Of a stretch of DNA of 64,000 bases, positions 43,633 to 51,443 are shown piece after piece. Within the stretch, counting starts at the first letter, position 1. Each line of letters begins with the position of its first letter. The position numbers were made by a program, and so were the translations under genes. The notes under the pieces were generated by a model. It was not told where the DNA came from and did no database searches. It saw nothing but the letters and a program-made list of their open reading frames with translations. This stretch comes from CBDCVO01 sp965223085 (GTDB lineage Bacteria; Pseudomonadota; Gammaproteobacteria; Ga0077536): assembly GCA_965223085.1 (NCBI GenBank), contig OZ244981.1:1364001-1428000 (forward strand). Reading direction: 5' to 3'.

Positions 43633-44466
43633 ATGGATCTTAAGATTGCGTTCATCGGCGGCGGTAATATGGCCCGTGCCATTGTCGGCGGTTTGCTGAA
43701 CGCCGGCTATGCGGGCGCCCACATCGCCGTGGCTGATCCGCTGCCGGCCGCGCAGCAAGCCATGCAGTCTTTCCCGGACGTGCGCGTATTCGAAAAAAAT
43801 GCGTGCGCTGCCAAAGACGCTGATGTCGTCGTCTTGGCTGTAAAACCGCAACAGGTGTGCGCGGCCGTACGCTCGCTCGCGATGACGCAACGGCAATTGC
43901 TTATATCGATAGTTGCCGGCATTACCACCGATTTCCTCCAAGGCTGGTTAGGTAGTGAACTCGCCATCATCCGCGCCATGCCCAATACGCCTGCCTTGAT
44001 CGGCAAAGGCGCGACTGCACTTTATGCAACATCCCGCGTGACCCGTACGGCCCACGAGCAAGCGCAACGCGTATTGGCGCCGACCGGGATAATCGTGTGG
44101 GTCGAGGACGAAAAGCTGCTAGATGTCGTCACGGCATTGTCGGGAAGTGGTCCGGCATATTTTTTCCGTTTTATCGAAGCGCTGCAATCCGCGTCCTCTG
44201 AGCTTGGCCTCGATGCCGAGTTAGCGGCGAAACTCGCGCTCCAGACGGCGCTTGGCGCCGTTGAACTCGCGCGGGCTTCGGACGTCGATCTGGCGACGTT
44301 ACGCCAGCAGGTGACCTCGCCCGGCGGTACCACCGAAGCCGCGCTGCGGGAATTTGAAAACCACGATTTGCCCGGACTGATGCGCGCTGCGGTAAACGCG
44401 GCAGCGTCGCGCTCGGCCGAACTCGCGCGCGAATTTGGCGACCGCGACGACACAGATCTCAACTAG
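43633..44466 (+). CDS. proC: Pyrroline-5-carboxylate reductase
   Basis: 277 residues from the ATG (MDLKIAFIGGGNMARAI); the open frame starts eight codons earlier with non-family sequence. The NAD(P) motif is FIGGGNMARAIVGG. LSGSGPAYFFRFIEAL and QQVTSPGGTTEAAL are the ProC signature. It reduces pyrroline-5-carboxylate to proline in the cytoplasm. It is 75 bases after yggS and 18 before yggT. Confidence 0.96.
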   Translation: MDLKIAFIGGGNMARAIVGGLLNAGYAGAHIAVADPLPAAQQAMQSFPDVRVFEKNACAAKDADVVVLAVKPQQVCAAVRSLAMTQRQLLISIVAGITTDFLQGWLGSELAIIRAMPNTPALIGKGATALYATSRVTRTAHEQAQRVLAPTGIIVWVEDEKLLDVVTALSGSGPAYFFRFIEALQSASSELGLDAELAAKLALQTALGAVELARASDVDLATLRQQVTSPGGTTEAALREFENHDLPGLMRAAVNAAASRSAELAREFGDRDDTDLN

Positions 44467-44484
44467 TTTACAACGGAGTGCCAT

Positions 44485-45060
44485 ATGGGCGGAGGGTATG
44501 TAGCAAACGCAGGCGTATTTTTGGTTAATACGATTTTCGGTGTATTGATTATCGCTGTAGTGTTGCGATTTCTATTGCAGTGGGTGCGGGCAGATTTTTA
44601 CAATCCTATTAGTCAAGCGATCGTTAAGGTCACTAGCCCAGCCTTGCGCCGCTTGCGACGTTTTATTCCCGCAGTCGGGCACCTCGATACAGCATCTGTC
44701 GTGCTCATGTTAGCGCTGCAAATGCTCAATACTTATCTCGTTCTGAATATGATTGGTTACCACTCGGGACCGGTCGGTGTTTTTATCGTCGCGATCGCGG
44801 AGTTACTATCGAAAATAATTTATGTATTAATGTTTGCTGTCATTATTCAAGTCATCGTCTCATGGGTGTCCCCGGGAGCCTACAACCCCGTATTGTCGCT
44901 AGTTGATTCGCTCACAACGCCGGTGATGCGCCCCGCGCGCCGGCTCATACCGCCAATAGGCGGGCTCGATTTGTCGCCCATGGTTGCCATCGTCGCGCTG
45001 CAGCTGCTCTTGATGCTCGTCGTCGCGCCATTGAAGGACATCGGCGCCACCTTATTGTAG
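44485..45060 (+). CDS. yggT: YggT-family integral membrane protein
   Basis: 191 residues made of two similar halves, each with two membrane helices and the conserved loop with DFYNPISQAIVKVTSP ... LRRFIP in the first and GAYNPVLSLVDSLTTP ... ARRLIPPIGG in the second. GGAG precedes the ATG. The family is linked to osmotic stress and cell division-related membrane functions but has no defined activity. It lies between proC and metX in the conserved order. Confidence 0.94.
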   Translation: MGGGYVANAGVFLVNTIFGVLIIAVVLRFLLQWVRADFYNPISQAIVKVTSPALRRLRRFIPAVGHLDTASVVLMLALQMLNTYLVLNMIGYHSGPVGVFIVAIAELLSKIIYVLMFAVIIQVIVSWVSPGAYNPVLSLVDSLTTPVMRPARRLIPPIGGLDLSPMVAIVALQLLLMLVVAPLKDIGATLL

Positions 45061-45064
45061 GCGC

Positions 45065-46231
45065 ATGAATGATCTAACTAGGAGCCCCGCGCTGATCCCT
45101 CAAGATAGTGTCGGTATCGTTACGCCACACACCCGTCGTTTCACCACACCGCTCGCCCTCGAATGCGGTACGGTGCTCGACGAACATGCGTTGATTTATG
45201 AGACTTACGGCACACTGAATCGGGCCCGCGACAATGCCGTGCTCATTTGTCACGCTTTGAGCGGTGATCATCACGCCGCCGGATACCACAGCGTCGACGA
45301 TCCCAGACCCGGGTGGTGGGATAACTGCATCGGCCCAGGCAGACCCATCGATACCGATCGCTTCTTCGTGGTGTGCCCCAATAATCTTGGGGGTTGCGGC
45401 GGTTCGACCGGCCCGACCAGCATCAACCCCACGACCACTAAGCCATATGGCCCTGATTTTCCGATCATTACCGTTCGTGACTGGACCGAGAGTCAAGCAC
45501 GCTTGGCAGACGACTTGGGCATCGCACGCTGGGCTGCAGTCGTCGGCGGCAGCCTCGGCGGCATGCAAGCGATGCAGTGGGCTATCGACTGTCCGCAGCG
45601 TATACGTCACGCCATCATCATTGCCGCGGCACCAAAATTATCGACTCAGAACATTGCGTTCAACGAAGTGGCGCGGCAGGCGATCCGTTCGGACGCAAAT
45701 TTCCACCAAGGACGCTATTACGAACACGACGTGTTACCTGAGCATGGGTTGATGTTAGCGCGTATGTTGGGCCACATCACTTATCTTTCCGATGACGTCT
45801 TGCACGCCAAATTTGGCCGCGAGTTGCGTACCGGCAAGTTAAATTTTGGCTTTGATGTGGAATTTCAGATCGAAAGTTATTTGCGGCACCAAGGTGCAAC
45901 TTTTTCGAAGCGCTTTGATGCTAATACGTACTTGTTGATGACAAAATCGCTCGACTATTTTGATCCTGCGGCACGTTTCGACAACAATCTGACGGCCGCA
46001 TTTGCGCAAACCCAAGCTAAATATCTCGTGGTTTCCTTCACTAGCGATTGGCGTTTTTCACCGGCCCGGTCGCGGGAGATTGTGCGTGCATTGACCGACG
46101 CGAATCGCGACGTGAGTTATGTAGAAATAGAGTCAGAACTCGGACATGACTCCTTTCTCTTGAAAATTCCTGCTTATCACAAGGTGCTCCGCGCCTATTT
46201 CACGCGCGTCGCGGCCGAATCTACCCCATGA
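45065..46231 (+). CDS. metX: Homoserine O-acyltransferase MetX
   Basis: 388 residues, alpha/beta hydrolase fold. The acyl-acceptor strand LICHALSGDHHAAG, the PNNLGGCGGSTGP loop, and the nucleophile elbow VVGGSLGGMQAMQW with catalytic Ser are present; the His is in LGHDSFLL. It activates homoserine for methionine synthesis; in gammaproteobacteria of this lineage MetX often uses succinyl-CoA, so acetyl or succinyl is not decided. It overlaps metW by four bases (ATGA), and the pair acts together. Confidence 0.95.
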   Translation: MNDLTRSPALIPQDSVGIVTPHTRRFTTPLALECGTVLDEHALIYETYGTLNRARDNAVLICHALSGDHHAAGYHSVDDPRPGWWDNCIGPGRPIDTDRFFVVCPNNLGGCGGSTGPTSINPTTTKPYGPDFPIITVRDWTESQARLADDLGIARWAAVVGGSLGGMQAMQWAIDCPQRIRHAIIIAAAPKLSTQNIAFNEVARQAIRSDANFHQGRYYEHDVLPEHGLMLARMLGHITYLSDDVLHAKFGRELRTGKLNFGFDVEFQIESYLRHQGATFSKRFDANTYLLMTKSLDYFDPAARFDNNLTAAFAQTQAKYLVVSFTSDWRFSPARSREIVRALTDANRDVSYVEIESELGHDSFLLKIPAYHKVLRAYFTRVAAESTP

Positions 46232-46848
46232 CACTGCGACCAGATCAAGCATTGATCGCTAATTGGATCACACGCGGTAGTCGCGTATTAGATCTCGGCT
46301 GCGGCGATGGTGCTTTGCTCGCGGCCCTACAGTCTGCGCAACACGTTACCGGCTTCGGAATCGAAATCGACGCGGAGAATATCATTCGCTGCATTGCTGC
46401 GGGTGTAAACGTAATTCAATCCGATTTAGACGCGGGCCTATCGGATTTCGACGATAATTCGTTTGATTACGTCATCATGACGCAGACTTTGCAAGCGGTG
46501 CGATTCCCCAATTTGCTGTTGCAGGAGATGCTGCGCGTGGGGCGCGAAGGCATCGTGACGTTCCCCAACATGGGCCACTGGAAGTGTCGCCTACAGCTTG
46601 CTGGCGGCCGCATGCCAATCGCCGCGCAGCAAGACGGTCATTGGTATGACGCAGCCAACATTCACTTGTGCACGATTGGTGATTTTGAAAACCTATGTCG
46701 TTCGTCGAATATAGAAATTTGCGAACGCACGATGCTCGACTCCAGGCACCGCGTCGGGTTCGGGATGCGCGTCTATCCCAATTTGTTGGCCGAAATCGCG
46801 CTCTATCGAATCAGAAACCATACCGGCTTGATGCGCGGTGCACAATAG
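46228..46848 (+). CDS. metW: Methionine biosynthesis protein MetW
   Basis: 206 residues, a SAM-methyltransferase-like fold with motif I VLDLGCGDGALLAAL and DYVIMTQTLQAV. GREGIVTFPNMGHWKCRLQL is typical of MetW. The protein is required for full MetX activity in several bacteria rather than having a known methyl acceptor. The start codon overlaps the metX stop. Confidence 0.95.
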   Translation: MTLRPDQALIANWITRGSRVLDLGCGDGALLAALQSAQHVTGFGIEIDAENIIRCIAAGVNVIQSDLDAGLSDFDDNSFDYVIMTQTLQAVRFPNLLLQEMLRVGREGIVTFPNMGHWKCRLQLAGGRMPIAAQQDGHWYDAANIHLCTIGDFENLCRSSNIEICERTMLDSRHRVGFGMRVYPNLLAEIALYRIRNHTGLMRGAQ

Positions 46849-46905
46849 TGCTGGAACTTTCCGCGTTAAATTGGTCTGCTATATTCAGGACAGTTATGAT
46901 TTATT

Positions 46906-46970
46906 ATCCTAGAATCCTCAGTTATACGGCATTCTAGGATTATTCAAACCGCAGACTAGCAGTCTGTCGG
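46906..46970. promoter_or_regulatory. Two adjacent inverted repeats downstream of metW
   Basis: ATCCTAGAAT (46906–46915) pairs with ATTCTAGGAT (46931–46940), and CCGCAGACT (46949–46957) pairs with AGTCTG-T-CGG (46961–46970) with one bulge. No clear U-tract follows. They could end the met transcript or lie in the leader of the DUF4426 gene. A 10-bp pair alone is near chance level; two side by side in a 150-base gap is more notable. Confidence 0.35.
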
Positions 46971-46999
46971 ACTTAGGCAACCGTCGAGGAGCAGGTGGC

Positions 47000-47443
47000 A
47001 TGATCAAAAACCAACTTTCCCTGATCGCGTTCATTGTGTCGCTGATACCGTGGGTTGCATCCGCGGAGCAGTCTGTCAGTTTTGGAGATTACACCCTGCA
47101 CTACAATACGGTGACGACCGATCTGCTCGATCCCGGTGTCGCGCGTGCCTATGACATCGTGCGCAGCAAAAATCGAGCGTTGATCAACGTCGCCGTCTTG
47201 CGCTCTGTAATGGGGATGGCGGCGCAGCCGACACGCGCAGAAATCTCCACCACAGCTACAAATTTGTCCGCACAACTCAAAAGCGTTCCGATGCGCGAGC
47301 TCAACGACGGCGGCGCCATTTATTATATCGGTGAGGTGCCGGTCTCGAACGAAGAAACATTAGATTTTTCGGTATCAGTCAAACCTGAGGGTGCCGACGC
47401 GCCTTATCAGCTCAAATTTCGAGAACAATTCTTTACCAACTGA
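47000..47443 (+). CDS. DUF4426 domain protein, exported
   Basis: 147 residues with a signal peptide (LIAFIVSLIPWVASAEQ). The body FGDYTLHYNTVTTDLLDPGVARAYDIVRSKNRALINVAV is the DUF4426 pattern found next to metXW in Pseudomonas and relatives. GAGGAGC precedes the ATG. Function is unknown; probably periplasmic. The usual next genes (rdgB, hemW) are absent, and the Crc/ExoIII-like gene follows in the opposite direction. Confidence 0.9.
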   Translation: MIKNQLSLIAFIVSLIPWVASAEQSVSFGDYTLHYNTVTTDLLDPGVARAYDIVRSKNRALINVAVLRSVMGMAAQPTRAEISTTATNLSAQLKSVPMRELNDGGAIYYIGEVPVSNEETLDFSVSVKPEGADAPYQLKFREQFFTN

Positions 47444-47488
47444 GCCGTCCCACCCACAATGCTGTCGGGATCTCGGGCGTCGGCGCAC

Positions 47489-48274
47489 TCAGGAAAAATC
47501 GGCAAGAGAAATATCGTAGTCGATCGTCAAGGGTGCGTGATCAGAAAATCGTTCCTCGCGATAGATTGTGGCCGTGTTGATTCTGGTCTTCAGACCGGGC
47601 GTGATAACGTGGTAGTCGATGCGCCAACCGACGTTTTTTTCCCAAGCTTGGCCGCGGTTGGACCACCACGTATATTGCTCGGCCGATTGATTGACTTCGC
47701 GGAACGCATCGACCCAGCCGGCGCTACCGAATAGCTCGTCCATCCAAGCCCGTTCTTCGGGCAGAAACCCAGAGTTTTTCTGGTTACTACGCCAATTTTT
47801 TAGATCGATCTGTTTATGGGCAATATTCCAATCACCGCACAATATGTACTCTCGTTTACGGCGACGTGCACGCTTGAGTTCGGGCATGTAGCGCGCTAAA
47901 AAATCGAACTTTACCGCTTGGCGTGCTTCGCTTGAAGAACCGGACGGTAAGTAGATCGAGGCAACGCTCAAGCGCCCAAAATCCATTTGCACATAACGTC
48001 CCTCTCGATCAAAATCTTGCCATCCGAAACCAATGTTTACGCGATCCGGCGACTGGCGTGAAAAGATCGCGACGCCACTGTAACCTCGCTTCACAGCATC
48101 AGCGAATTCGCAATGCCACCCCGACGGCTCAAGGATTTCCTCGGGCAACTGATCTATCTGTGCTTTCGTCTCTTGAAGGCAGACTATATCCGCGGACTGT
48201 TGTTCTAACCACGTATAAAAGCCCTTGCGATAAGCAGCACGGATGCCATTGCAGTTCAGCGTAATAATGCGCAT
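47489..48274 (-). CDS. ExoIII/Crc-family protein with intact nuclease residues
   Basis: 261 residues. The protein aligns by eye along its length with Pseudomonas Crc (KRREYILCGDWNIAHKQIDLKNWR, LPEERAWMDELFG, WRIDYHVITPGLK) and sits divergent to pyrE, as crc does. Unlike Crc, however, every catalytic residue of exonuclease III is kept: Glu in LQETKAQ, Tyr in SIYLPSG, Asp and Asn in CGDWNIAH, Asp in WRIDYH, and Asp-His in FSDHAPL. It is therefore most likely an active AP endonuclease/3'-exonuclease of the lineage from which Crc arose. Whether it also helps Hfq in carbon catabolite repression is open. Confidence 0.9.
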   Translation of the reverse strand: MRIITLNCNGIRAAYRKGFYTWLEQQSADIVCLQETKAQIDQLPEEILEPSGWHCEFADAVKRGYSGVAIFSRQSPDRVNIGFGWQDFDREGRYVQMDFGRLSVASIYLPSGSSSEARQAVKFDFLARYMPELKRARRRKREYILCGDWNIAHKQIDLKNWRSNQKNSGFLPEERAWMDELFGSAGWVDAFREVNQSAEQYTWWSNRGQAWEKNVGWRIDYHVITPGLKTRINTATIYREERFSDHAPLTIDYDISLADFS

Positions 48275-48353
48275 GTGACCATCTTTGCATGTGGGAATAT
48301 AGGCATGGTCTAGTTATGATAACTGACATGCGAAGCTGACCGCACGCGCTATC

Positions 48354-49007
48354 ATGCTCGATTACCAAGCAGGTTTCATCAAATTCGCGCTCGCGAAAGG
48401 CGCATTGAAATTCGGTTCTTTCGAACTGAAGTCGGGACGCGTAAGCCCTTACTTTTTTAACACCGGGGTATTCAATCGCGGTGCGGACCTCAGCCGCCTC
48501 GGGGAATACTACAGCGCCGCGATCCTGCGAGCCGGGATCGCCTTTGATATGCTCTATGGCCCTGCCTACAAAGGGATCCCACTCGCCACTGCGATCGGGA
48601 TCACATTATGGTCTCGTAACGGCCGCGATGTGCCGGTATGTTTTAACCGTAAGGAAACAAAAGACCACGGCGAGGGCGGAGATACGCTCGGTGCACCGCT
48701 GCAAGGACAAGTGCTAATTGTCGATGACGTAATTTCCGCCGGTACCGCAGTCAACGAGTCCGTCTCGCTGATCAAGAAAAAAGGCGCCCGGCCGATAGCG
48801 GTAGCGATCACACTCGATCGACAAGAGCGGGGTAGAGGTGAATTATCGGCGGTCGAAGAGGTCGAACAAAAACATGGTTTAGCCGTTATTAACGTTATCA
48901 CCCTTGCCGATATTGTGGCTTATTTGCACGAGGACCCGCAAAATCGTGAGCAAATCGACGCGATCGAGCGATACCATGCGCGTTACGGCTGTTCCAGTGA
49001 AGAGTAA
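48354..49007 (+). CDS. pyrE: Orotate phosphoribosyltransferase
   Basis: 217 residues. The PRPP motif is VLIVDDVISAGTAVNE, and the catalytic loop is FNRKETKDHGEGG. FGSFELKSGRVSPYFFNTG is the conserved N-terminus. It converts orotate and PRPP to OMP in pyrimidine synthesis. It is divergent from the ExoIII/Crc-like gene with an 80-base shared control region. Confidence 0.97.
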   Translation: MLDYQAGFIKFALAKGALKFGSFELKSGRVSPYFFNTGVFNRGADLSRLGEYYSAAILRAGIAFDMLYGPAYKGIPLATAIGITLWSRNGRDVPVCFNRKETKDHGEGGDTLGAPLQGQVLIVDDVISAGTAVNESVSLIKKKGARPIAVAITLDRQERGRGELSAVEEVEQKHGLAVINVITLADIVAYLHEDPQNREQIDAIERYHARYGCSSEE

Positions 49008-49124
49008 AAAAATGTGTCCTATGAACGGAAGATTTCGCTTCGGCGTGACCATGCGCACGGCCGCTGGGCGCGCGAATTGCTATAGTTAATGTATCCATAT
49101 CTACATAAAGGAAATAGATCTGGA

Positions 49125-49748
49125 ATGAATCAGTACCGTCGGTTGAAAATTCTTCTCACGCTCGCGCTCTTAGCATGCCTCGTACCGCAGGCTTTCGGCG
49201 CGTATAAGTGTTGGACAAACAACGATGGCGTCCGCGAGTGCGGTAACGCTGTGCCGCCGGAATACGCGCAAAAAGGACACGTCGAAAAATCCGATTCCGG
49301 ACTCACGGTACAACAGCAGGCGAGAGCCAAAACGCTCGAGGAGCTGGAAACAGAACTCGAGAAAAAGCGCGCCGCAACACGTGCCGCTGAGCTCGCGCGC
49401 AAGCAGGCGGCGGAAGACCGGGTCTTGCTCGATACGTTCGCCTCCGAAGACGACATCATTCTTGCCCGAGATGGTCAAATCGCGAATTTGGATTCACAGA
49501 TCAAAGCCACCGAATCGCGCATCGAGAAACTCGAAACTGGCCTCGACCGCGCGCTCGAGCGGGCCGCCAACTTTGAACGCCGAGGCAAAGAAGTGCCGAT
49601 ACGCGTGATCGGGGAGATCGACAATTTGCGTGAGCAAGTCGTCGGCTATCGGGAATTCATTAAAACTCGCATTGCCGAACAAGAAAAAATTCGCGCTAAA
49701 TATGCCTTAGATGTCGAGCGTTATCGAAAACTGACTGCTACCCCTTAG
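49125..49748 (+). CDS. Exported coiled-coil protein, DUF4124-like N-terminus
   Basis: About 207 residues from the ATG at 49125 (MNQYRRLKILL); an upstream in-frame ATG at 49089 is possible, but the later one sits directly at the signal peptide. Signal sequence ILLTLALLACLVPQAFG is followed by AYKCWTNNDGVRECGNAVPPEYA, a DUF4124-like beta module with a Cys pair. The rest is charged coiled coil (TLEELETELEKKRAATRAAEL, ESRIEKLETGLDRALERAANF). No enzyme motif. Periplasmic or envelope structural role possible; function unknown. Confidence 0.8.
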   Translation: MNQYRRLKILLTLALLACLVPQAFGAYKCWTNNDGVRECGNAVPPEYAQKGHVEKSDSGLTVQQQARAKTLEELETELEKKRAATRAAELARKQAAEDRVLLDTFASEDDIILARDGQIANLDSQIKATESRIEKLETGLDRALERAANFERRGKEVPIRVIGEIDNLREQVVGYREFIKTRIAEQEKIRAKYALDVERYRKLTATP

Positions 49749-49839
49749 TAGGGCTAGGGCCATTCGACCAAGCGCATCTGCTCGGCAGACACCATGCTCG
49801 CCGCGGCCTTGCGGTGAGCCGCTCGTGCAATATCCAACG

Positions 49840-50424
49840 CTAGCGGCGTTCGATTATCGCTGTTAGCACCTCGTGAGCCTGGGTAGTCCAATGATCGGTG
49901 GGCATGATTTTAAATCCGCTCCGTACAAAAAGTGCCAGTTTCCCGACCAAGATCGTCGTCAATAGATTCGCATCTGCAACCACTTCGGTGCGTCGAAGTT
50001 GGCTTGCATCCGCCTGCGCTTCGCGTAGAACTTGACGCAATTGAGTTTCAATGCGATCGAAAAACTGTTGAATACGGATCTGTAGGCGGGCTTGCTCACC
50101 AACTAGGATATCGCCGTGCAGAACGCGCGCAATGCCAGGGTTGCGCTCCACAAACTGCAACACCATCGTGGTGATATCGCGACAACGCGCTACCGGTTCC
50201 GTTTGCTCGTTCAATATCCGTGTAATCAAAGAAAACACCGTTTCTTCCGCAAATTCGATCAGGGCTTCGAACATTTTCGCCTTGCTTGGAAAATGACGAT
50301 AAAGGGCCGCTTCAGACACCCCCAAAGAATGCGCCAGCTTCGCCGTGGTGATTTTGCCGCCCGGGTTTGCTTCCAATTCACGCGCTAGCGCCTCGAGAAT
50401 AGTTTGTCTGCGTTCTGTGCTCAT
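49840..50424 (-). CDS. slmA: Nucleoid occlusion factor SlmA
   Basis: 194 residues, a TetR-fold protein. The DNA-binding helix-turn-helix reads KITTAKLAHSLGVSEAALYRHFPSKAKMFEALIEF, which is the SlmA form of the TetR motif. SlmA binds chromosomal sites and blocks FtsZ ring assembly over the nucleoid. The start overlaps the argB stop by four bases, matching the argB-slmA (ttk) order in Pseudomonas. No ligand-binding pocket role is expected. Confidence 0.93.
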   Translation of the reverse strand: MSTERRQTILEALARELEANPGGKITTAKLAHSLGVSEAALYRHFPSKAKMFEALIEFAEETVFSLITRILNEQTEPVARCRDITTMVLQFVERNPGIARVLHGDILVGEQARLQIRIQQFFDRIETQLRQVLREAQADASQLRRTEVVADANLLTTILVGKLALFVRSGFKIMPTDHWTTQAHEVLTAIIERR

Positions 50425-51317
50425 TGGCTTTCGATCAAGGTGCCAACACCCGCATCGGTGAATAACTCCAACAAAACAGCGTGCGGCATGCGACCATCAA
50501 TAATATGGGCACGACGCACACCCCCATTGATCGCGTTCACTGCGGCATCGGTCTTCGGTAACATGCCCCCGGATATCGTGCCGTCGCTGACCAAACGTTG
50601 CACCCCGCTAGCATCTAGACCCGTGAGCAAGTTATTTTGCGCATCGAGCAAACCGCGCGTGTTAGTCAGCATTATCAGTTTTTCCGCCTTGACCACTTCG
50701 GCGATTTTTCCCGCGACCAGATCTGCGTTGATGTTGTAGGACAAGCCGTCCTCGCCCGCACCTATCGGTGCGATGACAGGAATGAAATTCCCCAGAGCAA
50801 AATAGTCCAACACCCCGCCATCTACTGAACTGACTTCGCCGACATGACCTAAGTCGATAATTTCAGGCGCTTCTAGCGCGGGGTTACGGCGGGTAACTTG
50901 CAATTTCTTGGCGCGGATCAGGGGCCCGTCCTTGCCAGTCAAACCGATTGCACGCCCACCATGAGCGTTGATCAAATTGACGATATCCTTGTTAACTAGC
51001 CCGCCGAGGACCATTTCCACAATATCCATCGTCTCGGCGTCGGTGACGCGCATGCCGCCCACAAATTTAGTTTCTTTGCCGATGCGCGCCAATAACGTCC
51101 CGATCTGCGGTCCTCCGCCGTGCACTACGATGGGATGGATCCCGACCAGCTTCATCAACACTACATCACGGGCAAAACCGCTTTTGAGGTCCTCATCGAT
51201 CATCGCATTGCCACCGTACTTGATGACCATGCATTTGCCTTGATAGCGCTGAATATACGGTAACGCCTCGGCTAAAACGCGTGCGATATTAAGCGCTTGT
51301 TGGGGATCGAGTGCCAT
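50421..51317 (-). CDS. argB: Acetylglutamate kinase
   Basis: 298 residues. CMVIKYGGNAMID, VVHGGGPQIGTLL, the arginine-sensitive N-terminal helix (ALDPQQALNIARVLAEALPYI) and ISGGMLPKTDAAVNAINGGV are characteristic. It phosphorylates N-acetylglutamate in arginine synthesis; the N-terminal helix suggests feedback inhibition by arginine. Downstream of algC on the same strand, overlapping slmA. Confidence 0.97.
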   Translation of the reverse strand: MALDPQQALNIARVLAEALPYIQRYQGKCMVIKYGGNAMIDEDLKSGFARDVVLMKLVGIHPIVVHGGGPQIGTLLARIGKETKFVGGMRVTDAETMDIVEMVLGGLVNKDIVNLINAHGGRAIGLTGKDGPLIRAKKLQVTRRNPALEAPEIIDLGHVGEVSSVDGGVLDYFALGNFIPVIAPIGAGEDGLSYNINADLVAGKIAEVVKAEKLIMLTNTRGLLDAQNNLLTGLDASGVQRLVSDGTISGGMLPKTDAAVNAINGGVRRAHIIDGRMPHAVLLELFTDAGVGTLIESQ

Positions 51318-51443
51318 GTTGGTTGTACTGAGGGCGTCGCTTGTTCTACCGCGTAATTTGATGCTCGCCCAGATTATTGCATGTGGACGGCGGATGCGGG
51401 TGCTAGGAAACGTGGTGCCGGAAAAATATGCCGTCGAACATGA

